DNA of 64,000 nt from Dromiciops gliroides (Eukaryota; Chordata; Mammalia; Microbiotheria; Microbiotheriidae): NCBI RefSeq assembly GCF_019393635.1, contig NC_057861.1:77817327-77881326 (forward strand). The letters run 5' to 3'. Made by a program: the position numbers and the translations under genes. Positions 10,906 to 22,805 of this stretch are shown one piece after another (the stretch's first letter is position 1; every line of letters starts with the position of its first letter). The notes below the pieces were generated by a model. That model had not been told where the DNA came from. It ran no database searches and saw only the letters and a program-made list of their open reading frames with translations.

Positions 10906-11079
10906 GCTCAAAGGTCTTCAGTACAATATGAAGTCTATGCTTGCTTACCCCATTAATGTCGTTATTTAAGGGAATGGTTCGCTGATTGAAATCGGAAATT
11001 TCTAGGAAAAAAGTATATTTGAATAATGTACATAATATCAAATATAACTTGTACCATGTATCAGACCTCCCAAGCTAAG

Positions 11080-11420
11080 TTAATTCTTTTAAAAATTTTT
11101 TAAATTTTATTTGTGATATATAATTATATTTTATACATATATCAAACATAGATATAATATACACATACACACATATATGCCATATATAATGTAAATTTTA
11201 AAAATTATTAAGTTTATATATTCCTAGATATATTCTAATATATTAACTTAGTATTTTAAATCCTTAAATAATTGTTTTATAAATAACATATATAAAAATC
11301 TATATAAACAATTTATGACAAATTTGTTTAAATATAATTACTGTATAAATAAGACCTAAATAACTCATAAATGCACAACATATATATTTGTGTGTGTATA
11401 TAAATACATATATACCTCCT
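11080..11420. repeat. AT-rich low-complexity tract
   Basis: About 340 bp of A/T with interspersed TATA and ATATAC motifs and a short TGTGTG run. There is no coding content. Confidence 0.8.
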
Positions 11421-12183
11421 GTACCTTTCCCAGCACACTCCTCCCCCACCTTTTCAGATTAAACATTTTTATTTATATTTTTTTGTTTCAATCTCTATCC
11501 CTCCTTCCCTTCCTCCCCTCCCCCTCCCTGAGGCAGCAAACAATCTGATATAGGCCATACATATACGATCATGCAAAACATCACCATATTTGTCACTTGA
11601 TGCAAGAATGTGAAAAATAGCATGCTTCAATTTGTTCCATCAATCAGTTCTTTCCTTGGAGACGAATAGTATGTTTCATCAATATTCTTTGTCTTGGATT
11701 ATCTTGAATCATTGTATTGTTGAGAATAGTCAAGTTATTCACAGTTCTTCATCAAAGAATATTGCTGTCTCTGTGTACAGTGTTCTCTTGGTTCTGCTCA
11801 CTTCCCAATATAGCATTTCATACATGTCTTTCCAGGCTTTTTTGAAGCACTTATTTTTTCAAATAATTTATATAGTATTGGGATTAATTGTTCTTTAAAA
11901 GTTTGGTAGAATTCACTTGTGAATCCATTTGGTCCTGGGGATTTCTCAACTCATTCAACTTCTCCTTCAAAAATTTAGATGCTATACTATTTGGTGCATA
12001 TATGTTAAGCATTGATATGACTTCATTGTCCATAGTACCCTTCAGCAAAATATAGTTTCCTTCTTTATTTCTTTTAACTAGATCTATTTTTGCCCCTGCT
12101 TTTGTCTGAAATCATAATTGCTACTCCTGCTTTCTTTGCTTCAGCTGAAGCATAATAGATTTTGTTCCAACTCTTTATATTTA

Positions 12184-12338
12184 GCTCTTTTTTTTTTTTT
12201 TGGTGAGGCAACTGGGGTTAAGTGATTTGCCCAGGGTCACACAGCTAGTAAGTGTCAAGTGTCTGAGTCTGGATTTGAACTCAGGTCCTCCTGAATCCAG
12301 GGCTAATGCTCTATCCACTGCACCACCAAGCTGCCCCT
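12184..12338 (-). repeat. WSINE1-like SINE
   Basis: Antisense copy in the LINE-1 endonuclease remnant. TSD AACTCTTTAYATTTA at 12169-12183 and 12339-12353. Mosaic type: GTGAGGCAACTGG tail with a GTCAAG body. Confidence 0.92.
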
Positions 12339-12859
12339 AACTCTTTACATTTAACCCGTGTGTATCACTCTGCTTTAAATGTGTTGACATTTATAGTTAT
12401 GATGACTTTCTTTCTATGCTATTTTTCACCTGTTTATCCTTCCCACTCTGACCCTCTACCCTCTCCTTTCCTACAATTGTTTTACTTATGATCATTGCCT
12501 TCCCCAATATCCCCTCCCTTGTATCAATCCCCCCTTCCCCTTCTATTATCACCATCCTTATTTGAACTTCCTTATAGGGTAAGACAAATTTCTATATCAA
12601 ATTGAGTGTATTTGTTCCTTCTTTGAGCCAACTTTGATGAGAATAAGGTTTAATCTTTGCCCATGTCCCTTTTTTCCCCCTCCATTATGATAATTTTTTA
12701 TGCCTCTTTGTGTATGTGTATGTATGTTCTCCCCTCTTACTTCTTCCATGTAATTTCTTTTTAGCCCTTTATTTTGTTTTCTATGGTGTTATATCATCAA
12801 TGGCACTTTATGATCACACACTCTGTCTACATACACTCTTTTTTGGGCCTTCTTTTTTA

Positions 12860-13030
12860 TTTATTTATTTAATTTTATTATTTTCCAGTTACATATTACA
12901 CATAAGGATAGTTTTCAACATTTGTTTTCACTGGATTTTTAGTTCCAAAATTTTCTTTTCTCCCCCACCCCTTCCCTCCCTCCTCCCCAAGATGGAAAGC
13001 AGTCTGATATAGGTTGTATACATATACTCT
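12860..13030 (-). repeat. LINE-1 3' terminus (short insertion)
   Basis: Antisense 3' end: 'attttattattttccagttacat', 'cccttccctccctcctcccc' (the G-rich 3' UTR tract read in reverse) and 'agcagtctgatataggttg'. It is heavily 5'-truncated. Confidence 0.75.
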
Positions 13031-14041
13031 TTCTAATCACTCTTATATTACAGTTTTTTAGACTTATAAATATTATCATATCTTATATATTACCTTATGA
13101 CCACAAGCTCTTTATATATACTCCTAATTGCACTAATAATTACTTTTACAATAAAGTTATTGAGACTTACAAATATTATCTTATACAGAACTAGAAAAAC
13201 TGTAACCTTATTAAATTCCTTACAGTTTTTCTTTCTTGTGTCTTTTTTACCTTTTTATATTTCACTTGGAATTGCATTTGGAAGTCAAATTTCCCATTCA
13301 GCTCTGGCCTTTTAATAAAAAATGCTTGAAATTCCTCTATTTTGTTAAATATCCATTTTTTCCCTTGAAAGATTATATTCAATTTTGCTGGGTATGTAAT
13401 TCTTGGTTTAAAACCTAGCTCCTTTGCCTTCTGGCATATTATATTCCAAGTTCTGTGATTCTTTAGTGTGGAAGCTACTAAAACCTGTATAATTCTGACT
13501 GTAACTTCACAGTATTTGAATTGTTTCTTTTTGGTTGCTTGCAATACTTTTTATTTGATCTGTGAGTTTTGAAATTTGACTATGATATTCTGGGGAGTTT
13601 TCATTTTGGGATCTCTTTCAGGTGGTGATTGACGGATTCTTTCAATATCAATTTTGCCCTCTGGTTCTAATATTTATGGGCAATTTTCTTATTTTCTTCA
13701 TTGACTTTTTGTAATTCCTTTCTCTTTTGGCTAAATCTGTTTTTTAGGGAGTTATTTTCCTGAGTAATTTTTTTGTATTCCTTTTTCGTGGTTCTCCTGC
13801 ATCACTTCCAATCTTTCCTCAACCTCTCTAATTCGAATTTCAAAGTCCTTTTTAAGTTCTTCCAGGAATTTATTTTGGACCTGAGACCAACTTGTACTTC
13901 TCTTTGAAGGTTCACCTGTAGTCATTTTGTTACTGTCCTCTTCTATGTTGGTGTCTTGATATAACTTGTATCAAGTATTGAACTTGTATTAAACTCAGCT
14001 CCTCTGATCCAACAGGCCACAATAGTTTTAAAAAAATAGAT

Positions 14042-14200
14042 AGGGGCAGCTAGGTGGTGCAGTGAGTAAAGCACTGGCCCTGGATTCAGGAGGACCCAAG
14101 TTCAAATCTGGCCTCAGACACTTGACACTTACTAGCTGTGTGACCCTGGGCAAGTCACTTAACCCTCATTGCCCTGCAATAAATAAATAAACAAAAAGAT
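14042..14200 (+). repeat. WSINE1-like SINE
   Basis: Full-length sense copy from GGGGCAGCTAGGTGG to CATTGCCCTGCAATAAATAAATAAAC. Confidence 0.9.
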
Positions 14201-14539
14201 GAATGAATGAATGAATAGCAACCAACTAGGATAGCTGACATTTTTGGATGATATTTGTGTTTCTGAGAAAGGTGTCTTACACCAGTTCAAATAATTGTAC
14301 AGATAGTGAAGACAGTATCTAGAGGAACCAACATTTAGACTCAGATGTTATAGCAAAATACATTTGGGAAAGAAATAAGTTAAAAAGAGAAAAAGAGAAA
14401 AGAAGGAAGGAGGGAAGGAAGACAGATATTGCTAATGAAAGTAGTGTTTCTCAGCAGCCCTGGAATCTGTTTCTCTCAGCTTGTGATAAATTATTTTCTC
14501 ACACCACACAACTTGCACCTGGTCACCTCTACTTGCTTT

Positions 14540-14818
14540 GAGATCATCAGTCAGTCAGTCAAAAAGCATTTATTAAGCACTTACTATGTGCCTGTCTAAG
14601 CATTTTACAATTATTATTTCATTTGATTCTCACAACAACCCTGAGATGTAGGTGCTATTATTAAACCCATTTTTCAGATGAGTAACTGAGGCAAATAGTG
14701 GTTAAGTGACTTAACCAGGGTGACACAACTAGTAAATTTCTGAATCCAGATTTGAATTCAGGTCTTCCTGACTCCAGGTAATGTGTTCTACTCATTATGC
14801 TACCTACCTGTCCATCTC
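14540..14818 (-). repeat. MIR-like CORE-SINE
   Basis: Long antisense copy: 'aaaaagcatttattaagcac' tail, 'ctcacaacaaccctgagatg', 'cccatttttcagatgag', CORE, and a degraded head 'atgctacctacctgtcc'. Confidence 0.75.
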
Positions 14819-14919
14819 CAAAAAACATATGTCTTATTCTTCACCCTGAATCTATCACTTTTCTGTCAGAAGAAGGGTAGCACATTTTATCAATGATCCT
14901 CTGGAATCATGATTGGTTA

Positions 14920-15343
14920 TTGCATTGATCAGAATTCCTAAGTCTTTAAAAGTTGCTTGTTTTATGGTGATGCTGTTGTATAAATTGTTCTTTTTGTTCT
15001 GTTCACTTAACTCTGCCTCAGTACATATATGTCTTGCAAATTTCATGGAAAGCAACCCTTTCATCATTTCTTATAGAACAATGAGATTCTATTACACTCA
15101 TATATCACAATTTATTTAGCTATTCCCCCATTTTTTACCTTTTTATATTTCACTTGAACCTTGCTTTTGGAAGTCAAATTTCCCATTCAGCTCTGGCCTT
15201 TACATCCCCTTAGTTTCCAGTTCTTTGCTACTACAAAAGGAGCTTCTGCTACATACACACCTGCATGCACACACATACATACATGTATGCATACACATGT
15301 ATATATGTGTGTGTATTTGTTCCCTCTTTTCCATATACATACA

Positions 15344-15386
<43 letters not shown>

Positions 15387-15650
15387 CCTTTTCCTCTTTT
15401 GGAGTATTGTTCCAAATTGGTTTTGAGAATGGCTGGACCAAGTCATAGCTTTACCAAGAGTGTACCAGTGTAACTGTTTTCCCTCAGCCCTTTTAACATT
15501 TGACCTTTTCTTTTTTTAATTTTTGCCAATTTGATAACCTTGGAGGGGAGTTAATTTGCATTTCTCTAATTATGAGTGATTTGGAATTATTTCCCCCCTC
15601 ATATGGCCATTGGTGTCTTGTATTTCTTCCTTAGAAAACTACCTGTTCTT
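14920..15650 (-). repeat. LINE-1 3' portion with an ORF1-derived patch and a microsatellite
   Basis: Antisense ORF2 C-terminus and 3' region: 'catcatttcttatagaaca', 'tttagctattcccccatt', then 'atccccttagtttccagttc' and 'ggaccaagtcatagc'. Bases 15133-15202 do not belong. They are nearly identical to the ORF1 C-terminal bases at 13246-13312 (PELNGKFDF on the minus strand). A CA/TG microsatellite lies at 15253-15382. Confidence 0.7.
15253..15382. repeat. CA/TG microsatellite
   Basis: ACAC/ATAC runs followed by an uninterrupted (TG)n at about 15349-15382. Confidence 0.92.
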
Positions 15651-15719
15651 ATTCTTTGACCATTTGTAAACTGGGGATTGGAGAGATGAATTCTCCTATC
15701 TGTTCTTCACGGCAAAGCT

Positions 15720-16330
15720 TGATCATTAAAATAAAACAGTTCAATTGTGATTTTATGTGTGGTTGTTCCTTCTATTTACATTGTTGTTGTCATTGTATAC
15801 ATTGTTGTCCTGTTTTGCTTTCTTTACTTTGTATCAGTTCACATAAGTCTTCCTATGCTTCTCTGTATTCTTCATAGTCATCATTTTAATATTTCACAGT
15901 AACATTTCATTACATTCATGTAACACAGTTTGTACAGTAATTCCACAATCAATGGAAAAGTACTTTGTTTCCAGTTCTTTATGACTTTACAAAAGTTCTG
16001 CTAAAATATTTTTCATATATTGGACCTTTATTTCTCTCTTTGACCTTTTTGGAGGTTTATGCCTAATGGTAGGATCTCTGGGCCAAGGAACATGGGCATT
16101 TTAGTCACTTTCTTAGCATAATTCCATATTGCTTTCCAGAATAGTTGGACCAATTCATGGCTCTATCAACAGCATATCTGTTTTTTCCCTAACCTTTCCA
16201 ATATTGACTTTTCCCATCTTTTGTCATCTTTGCCAAATTTCTAGGTATGAGGTAAAACCTTGGAGTTATTTTGTTTGGCATTTATCTTATTATTAGTGAT
16301 TTATAGCAATATTTTATATGAAAAAGCAGT
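15720..16330 (-). repeat. Old LINE-1/HAL1-type 3' region
   Basis: Antisense text matching the ORF2 C-terminal region: 'tgtttccagttcttta', 'ggtaggatctctgggccaa', 'catattgctttccagaatagttgg', 'tcttttgtcatctttgcca'. It duplicates the region covered by 14920-15650 at greater divergence, so it is an independent copy. Confidence 0.7.
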
Positions 16331-17390
16331 TATTGAGTTATTGTGCCAAGTGTTGTGCTAAGCATGGGGTTTACAAACACAAAAGAAAAGACAGGGACTT
16401 ATGGCCAAGAATGTTCTCTAAAGGGAGAGCAGACTGCTCAGTTACCATATACCTATTCCCATAAAACCCTGAGTCAGACTGAATAATGATCAATGAATCC
16501 AATAAGAAACTACAGAAGTGGCTTCTTTTACCCCAAAAAGTTAACTAGAAGCTAGACAGTGATAGGAAAGGGGGTCAGGCAACAAAGTCAGCACCAGCAT
16601 GTTAGCTTTCCAATATGAGATGGACCAAGGACACTTAGAGTTATATCCAGAAACAACAAGAGAAGACAGTTCCTAAAGAAAGCTCCAGGGTGCTGAACTT
16701 GGAGCCTTGGGGGTCAGTAGTAGACAGCAACCATCAATCAGTGCTATACTACAGTGTTAAAACCAAAATAGCCAAGACCTAGAAGCTCTGAAGTTCCCAA
16801 TACTTGGTCTTGAGATACCGGAGAGAGCCCTGAGGATTAAGGGCTCTAAACCCCAAACATCCTGGTGGCTCTTACTCCAGAGTGTGGAGGAAAGTGCAAG
16901 AACCCAGGGGACCCAGGGCAAGACTAAGCAGGTCAACCACCCCACCCAAAAGCACAGCAGGGGTGGAGCCTGGCTCTGACACAAAGTCTCAGTTTAGGAA
17001 CTAAGCTGGAGACATTAATAAATCAAATCAAAGAAATCAAAGAAAATTCTGACCAGTATAAAAAATTACTACAAATCTAGAGGCTTCTCCAAAAGAAGGT
17101 TCAAATAACTCCAGAACAATTATGATGAGAGACTCAAAGGAAGAAAAATGAATACTACATGAATACATAGAAAAAAATCAGAGAAAAAATAAGCAGCTTA
17201 GAAGAGAAAGTAGCAAACTTTACCCAAGAAATAAAATTCTTGGAGACTAGAGTATATCAAAGAGAAAGCAATGATTCTATGAGTTAGCAAGATATATTAG
17301 AATAAAATCAAAAGATTAAAAGAATAGAAGAAAATGTAAGATATCAAAAACTACTGATGTGGGGAACAGGTTAAGGAGTCACTGGAATCA

Positions 17391-17541
17391 GGGACAGCTA
17401 GGTGGCACAGTGGCTAGAGCACCAGCCCTGGAGTCAGGAAAACCTGAATTCAAATCCAGCCTCTGACACTTGACACGAACTAGCTGTGTGACCCTGGGCA
17501 AGTCACATAACCCCAATTTCCTCACCCCCCCCAAAAAAAAA
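17391..17541 (+). repeat. WSINE1-like SINE
   Basis: Sense copy ending CAATTTCCTCACC plus poly-C/A. Flanked by similar 'gagtcactgga' and 'gagttaatgga' bases, a diverged TSD. Confidence 0.88.
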
Positions 17542-17689
17542 GAGTTAATGGACTCTCTGAAAAGTATGATTAAAAAAAAAAACTTTGGGCACTATTTCAG
17601 GAAATCATAAATGAAAAGTGCTCAGATCTATTAGAACCTGGGGGCAAAATAAAAACAATAATAAACCTATCACATCCTCAATGTAACCC

Positions 17690-18567
17690 CTATAATTTTC
17701 AAATTATCTCTCCTGGATCTATTTTCCAGGTCAGCTATTTTTCCAAGGAGATATTTCACATTGCCCTCTATTTTTTTTTATTCATTTGGGCTTGTTTTAT
17801 TGTGTCTTGATTTCTCATAGTCATTAGCTTCTATTTGTTCAATCCTAATTTTTTTTAAAAATTTTTTTGCAGGGCAATTGGGGTTAAGTGACTTGCCCAG
17901 GGTCACACAACTAGTAAGTGTTAAGTGTCTGAGGTCGGATTTGAACTCAGGTCTTCCTAAATCCAGGGCTGGTGCTCTATCCACTGCGCCACCTAGCTGC
18001 CCCTCAATCCTAATTTTTAAGCAATGATTTTCTTCAGAGAGCTTTTGTACCTCCTTTTCCTTTTGGTCAATTTGGCTTTTCAAGTTCTTGACTTTCTTTT
18101 TCATGACCCTCCTGCATCACTCTTATTTCTCTTTCCAATGTTTTTTCTCTACCTCTCTTTATCTTCAAAGTCTTTTTTGAACGCCTCTATGGCCTGAGAC
18201 CAATTCATATTTTTCTTGGAAGCTTTGGATGTAGGAGCCCTGACATTGCTATCCTCTTCTGAGGGTGCACCTCAATCTTTCTTGTCACTAAAGAAACTTT
18301 TTATGGTCTTCACTTTCTCTGTCTGCTCATCTTGCCTGTCTTTTACTTGACTTTTAACTTCTTAAAGTGGCGCACTGTTTCCAGGCTGCACTGTCCCAAG
18401 CTTCAGAGGATCCCAGGTGGTATGACTGAAGGATGGGCAGGTTCTTCACTTGCCTAGCCAGCTTCATGGTCCGCAGATAACCCCAGGTCAATTTGCTAAT
18501 TAACCAGCAAAACTTTGTGTGCTGTGGTTGTTAGCTCCAAAGAACCTGTACCCCTCCCCAACCTGGG
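17690..18567 (-). repeat. LINE-1 5' UTR and ORF1 N-terminal half
   Basis: On the minus strand it runs from 5' UTR text (18567-18400) into ORF1: coiled-coil VKNLKSQIDQKEKEVQKLSEEN (18100-18020), then NVKYLLGKIADLENRSRRDNLKII (17760-17690), stopping inside the RRM. It keeps the 5' end and lacks the 3' end, the reverse of normal truncation. Similar bases CTCAATGTAACC (17676-17687) and CTCAATATAACC (about 18568-18579) flank it. Confidence 0.7.
17854..18003 (-). repeat. WSINE1-like SINE
   Basis: Antisense copy in the LINE-1 ORF1 relic. TSD TCAATCCTAATTTTT at 17839-17853 and 18004-18018. Confidence 0.92.
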
Positions 18568-18596
18568 CTCAATATAACCTCAAAAAAAAGTCCCAA

Positions 18597-18740
18597 GGGG
18601 GCAGCTAGGTGGCACAGTGGATAGAGCACTGGCCCTGGATTTAGGAGGACCTGAGTTCAAACCCAGCCTCAGACACTTGACACTTACTAGCTGTGTGACC
18701 CTGGGCAAGTCACTTAACCCCAATTGCCTCACCCCCCCCC
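18597..18740 (+). repeat. WSINE1-like SINE
   Basis: Sense copy ending CAATTGCCTCACC plus poly-C. TSD AAAAGTCCCA at 18586-18595 and 18741-18750. Confidence 0.92.
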
Positions 18741-18909
18741 AAAAGTCCCAGGTATGTCATAGCAAAAATCCAGACTTCTTAAGTCAAAGAAAAAATGCTG
18801 CAAGAATCCATAAAGAATGAATCCAAGTACTAAAGAACTGTATTTAGAATTATACAAGACCTGATAGCTTTTACTAAAAACCAGAGGATATCTTGAAATA
18901 CAATATTTC

Positions 18910-18941
<32 letters not shown>

Positions 18942-19076
18942 GTGGGGCAATGGGGGTTAGGTGACTTGCCCAGGGTCACACAGCTAGTAAATGTCAAGTG
19001 TCTGAGGGCAGATTTGAACTCAGGTCCTCCTGAATCCAGGGCCGGTGCTTTATCCACTGCGCCACCTAGCCACCCC
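18910..19076 (-). repeat. WSINE1-like SINE
   Basis: Antisense copy with a (TTTTC)n tail. TSD TGAAATACAATATTTC at 18894-18909 and 19077-19092. Confidence 0.93.
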
Positions 19077-20142
19077 TGAAATACAATATTTCAAAAATAA
19101 TTTATCCTGCAAAGCTGAGTACAATTCTGTAGGGGTAATGGACCACTAATGAAAGATAGAGCTTTTAAACATTTTTGATGAAATTATCAGAGCTGAATAA
19201 GAACTTTGAAATACCAATACAATACTTAAGAGAAGCCTAGAAAGTTAAACATATTAGAGCAATTGAAAGGAGGTGTATCATGATGCAGTGTTACCATTCT
19301 AATAGAAGGAAAAGAAATAAGTGTCCCTTTAGAATTTTAATGTCTTCAAATGGCATTGAGAGTGAAATAAGAAAAAAAGGAGATATTAGGTGGTGCATTT
19401 TCTGCCCTTAGGGTTTGAAAAGGGAGAAGAAGAAATGTAAAAGAACATATTACTGTAAAAAGAAGGAATAAAGAAAATGTCACTTGCTATTTCTCATAAC
19501 TGGGGTATGTGAGAAGTATGCAAACATGGAGTAGGGGGAGGGGAAGTGAGCATAAGATGAACCTCACTCTTACGTGAAACAAAAGAAGGAACACACACAC
19601 ACACACACACAATTTGGTATAAATACATCAAACTCACTAGAAACGAGTGGGGATAGGGGAAGGGGCTAAGAAGGAAAACAATACTAGGAAGGGGATATAC
19701 ACAAATAAAATAACCTTCTTGATCCCCAAAGGTGGAAATAATAAAAGGGAGGTTAAAAAAAAAGAAAATCAAAGACCTAGAATCTAGAATGCTCTTCGAG
19801 GATGACTGAACATATTGTAGCATTTAAATGTAATAAAATATAATTGAGGTTTAAGAACTGACAAAAGAGAGGATTCCAAAGAATCCTAAATAATATGAAC
19901 TGACACAGAGTTAAGTTAGTAGAACCAGGAGAACAATTTATACAAGGACAGTAACAAAAACAACTTTGAAAGAACGATTTAAGAGCTCTGATCAGTGTAA
20001 TGACCAAATGACCAAACATGCCTCATGAGGACTTGTGATGTACATCACCTCCTAACAAAGATGATGGATTCAAGGTACAGAGACTTACGTTTTTAGACAA
20101 GGCAACTGTGTTAATTTTTTTTCTTCTTGACTATGTTTATTT

Positions 20143-20304
20143 ATTTTTTTAATTTTGTGGGTTTTTTTGGGGGGGCAATGAGGGTTAAGTGACTTGCCCA
20201 GGGTCCTACAGCTAGTAAGTGTCAAGTGTCTGAAGCTAGATTTGAACTCAGGTCCTCCTGAATCCAGGGCTGGTGCTTCATACACTGCACCACCTAGCTG
20301 CCCC
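20143..20304 (-). repeat. WSINE1-like SINE
   Basis: Antisense copy. TSD TGACTATGTTTATTT at 20128-20142 and 20305-20319. Confidence 0.93.
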
Positions 20305-20588
20305 TGACTATGTTTATTTTTTTACATTTTTTTCTTCCATTCTCTTGGTTTTAATGGGGAAAGGATTAGCAAGTGAGTTCCCCTCCCCCCCCAAAAAAGT
20401 GGACTAACATTATAGAATCGAAGGCACTGAATTTTGCTTTATGTTTTATATTTTAACTATTTATAAGATTATTCTATGTCATTTTCTCAATTATAATTCT
20501 GGAAAAATAAAGCTGCATTTTTAATACTTGGGAATTAGAGTGTGAAACATTGGGAATTGGAGGAAAATTTTAGGTAGAAAGACAATAT

Positions 20589-20902
20589 GGTGAGGCATTG
20601 TGGCCCACAACTCTAGTCCCTGACTCTGAGGAGGCTGAGGCTGGTGGATCACATAAGCTTGGGAGTTCTGAGCTGCAGTGGGGCTAAAGTCCATCAGGTG
20701 TCCACACTAAGTTATACACTACATATTGGGAGCCCAGGAGAGCAGAGGGTCACCAGACTTCCTAAGGATGCATGAACTGTTGCAGATGAGTAAAACTATG
20801 TAGGTTCAAGCTTCTTTCAAGACCTGTACTAGAATCAGGACTGTAAGTGGCTACTGCATGTCTAGTTTGGGCAAGATAGGGAGACCTAGTCTCAAAAAAG
20901 GG
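20589..20902 (+). pseudogene. RN7SL: 7SL (SRP) RNA retropseudogene
   Basis: The whole 7SL layout is present in order: 5' Alu-domain text 'gaggaggctgaggctggtggatca', 'gggagttctgagctgcagtg', then the S-domain 'caggtgtccacactaagtt', 'catattgggagcccaggagagc' and 'caccagacttcctaaggatg'. The 3' Alu-domain closes with 'agatagggagacctagtctc' plus an A run. The S domain shows it derives from 7SL itself, not from an Alu/B1-type SINE. Divergence is considerable, so it is not a functional SRP RNA gene. Confidence 0.85.
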
Positions 20903-21841
20903 TAGGGTGAACAAAGGGTCTCTCTCTCAGCTTTAGGTATAATAGTGTCTAGGTTTTGAACCCAGCCAGCACACCTGCTCAGGTAGTGACAGTGACATTC
21001 TCAGCTCCTTTTTATGTGTTGTCTTTCATTCTGACAATTATTATTGGATCATTGTTATGTTGAAGGTAGATATGGAACTGGGCTATACACATGTGTGAAT
21101 AGGTTCACATTTGTCAGACACTTAAGTTGGGTCTTATTTGTAATATCCCTACACATGTAAAAAGAATGCTCATGTGTAATAATGATGCTAGTCCCAGTAA
21201 TAATAATAATTTATAAGAATATATATTTAGTCTTAATGGTTTCTCTTACTAATCTTGGGACCATTCTGATTTATATGCTCTCTCTCCCTCTCCAAGAAGA
21301 ATCTAGGGGCTTCCTTCCCCCTCCCCCATCTCCTACCCTGATCTCACCTCAGCTCCCATTGGAGGCTAAAATTGTCTCCTGTTGCTTTGAGGGCAAATGC
21401 TCTTCCAAATCTTACTGTGAGCCACTTGTCATTAAACTACGTCAGCTAGGCTTTTGGTATCCACCAGCTTTTCTTTTTATATCAAATAAATGAAATAGCA
21501 TCTGAACTGGAAGGATTAATAGTCAAGGTAACAGGAGTGTAAACACCTTCCACTTTTGGGTAGTAGCCCAGGAGGGACAAATCCTGTCTCTCGCCCTCTC
21601 CCCTCTCCCTTCATTGAGTAGAAAGGAGATAGGAAGTGATCATCTCCCAGTTCAGCTGTTATTTGTAGACTTTGAGCTAAACTCTTTTAGTGAACAGAAG
21701 AAAACAGCAAATCTTGCCAGTATATCTATAAGTTCCCAGCAGTCTTGGACCATCCCATGTAAACGCCTGCTCTCCAATGTCCACACCTGCCAATTAAGAC
21801 TGGAATTGAAAAGACGCATGGGGCGGGGGGGGGGCAGTAAC
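20903..21841. other. Unassigned stretch
   Basis: No gene or clear repeat. The open frame at 21182-21493 has no recognised domain. A G-run at 21822-21836 precedes the SINE at 21842. Confidence 0.5.
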
Positions 21842-21980
21842 GGGGCGCAGCTAGGTGGCACAGTGGATAAAGCACCAGCCCTGGATTCAGGAGGACCTGA
21901 GTTCAAATCTAGCCTCAGACACTTGATACTTACTAGCTGTGTGACCCTGGGCAAGTCACTTAACCCTCATTGCCCTGCGA
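21842..21980 (+). repeat. WSINE1-like SINE whose tail became a microsatellite
   Basis: Sense copy from GGGGCGCAGCTAGGTGG to CATTGCCCTGC. Its A-rich tail continues into the purine repeat at 21981-22349. Confidence 0.92.
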
Positions 21981-22349
<369 letters not shown>

Positions 22350-22747
22350 ATCGGGGGAACACATACAACTCTGACATCTACCTCCAAGTCTTCTCCTCCT
22401 CTGTATAAATGAGCAAGATGGATTTTCTCTGTAGCATTCTCCTTTTTCTTCCTTCAATGCCATTTAAGTTTAAAATCTGGGGCACTCTAAGTAGTCTTAC
22501 CCCAAGCCACCAGATCTGGGAATGTGGGAAAAACTGCCTGTTCATAGCTCAGCTCCCTCCCCCAAAATGGCAGGCTCCTCTTGCCTAAAGTGGTCATGGC
22601 CAAAGGCAGACAACACAGCCCCTGATTGATCCTAAACAGATTCTCCTTTACTTTGCCCTCATGTTTCCCACCATGGCCCACTTGAGCAAAGGTGTAGGGG
22701 ATGGGGTGAGGAGGCAATCCTTTTGCTACTGCCCAAATTGAGTTGGT
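22350..22747. other. Unassigned stretch
   Basis: No gene, RNA or repeat was recognised. Confidence 0.5.
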
Positions 22748-22805
22748 GGGATCATAGACTCAGAATTGGAAAGGATATTAGAAGTCATCTAGTTCAAACC
22801 CCTTG
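22748..22805 (-). repeat. CR1-type/MIR-like SINE fragment
   Basis: 'gggatcatagactcagaattggaaaggat' then 'gaagtcatctagttcaaacccc', the same family as at 43468 and 46690. Confidence 0.6.

Larger units (their letters stand above)
11455..14010 (-). repeat. Internally deleted LINE-1 with ORF1, endonuclease and RT remnants
   Basis: Reading leftwards from 14010 the order is as follows. ORF1 comes first; its C-terminal domain is open at 13191-13544, with QPRITYPAKL-like FKPRITYPAKLNIIFQGK and KRPELNGKFDF. A purine-rich spacer follows. Then comes the ORF2 endonuclease piece KKAGVAIMISDK with a decayed NIYAPN (12160-11955), the start of RT as [11 protein letters not shown] (11945-11890), and the 3' end (11880-11455). 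The gaps between these blocks show internal deletions. A SINE (12184-12338) and a second LINE-1 3' end (12860-13030) are inserted. Confidence 0.8.
16560..20060 (+). repeat. HAL1-like element (LINE-1 ORF1-only lineage), split by an antisense LINE-1
   Basis: Sense pieces are 16560-17689 (5' region, then coiled-coil KLETLINQIKEIKENSDQYK and REKISSLEEKVANF around 17005-17230), 18745-18905 (KNQRIS end of the RNA-binding part), and 19080-20060 (IIYPAKLS, then the WTTNER...FQTFLMKLSELNKN-like end, purine-rich 3' part). No reverse transcriptase region is seen, as expected for HAL1. Interruptions are SINEs at 17391, 18597 and 18910 and the LINE-1 at 17690-18567. It has many stops and is old. It could alternatively be an ancient LINE-1 that lost ORF2. 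Confidence 0.6.

Noticed and set aside
13191-13544. 117-codon minus-strand frame with clear protein similarity, possible gene
   Set aside because: It is the C-terminal domain of LINE-1 ORF1 within an internally deleted element.
15161-15473. Overlapping frames rich in HTHTHT or CVCVCV
   Set aside because: Translation of the CA/TG microsatellite.
17778-18104. Coiled-coil frame suggestive of a structural protein
   Set aside because: The coiled coil is LINE-1 ORF1, and the frame then runs into an inserted SINE.
20589-20902. Alu- or B1-like SINE
   Set aside because: The 7SL S domain is present and central, which Alu and B1 lack.
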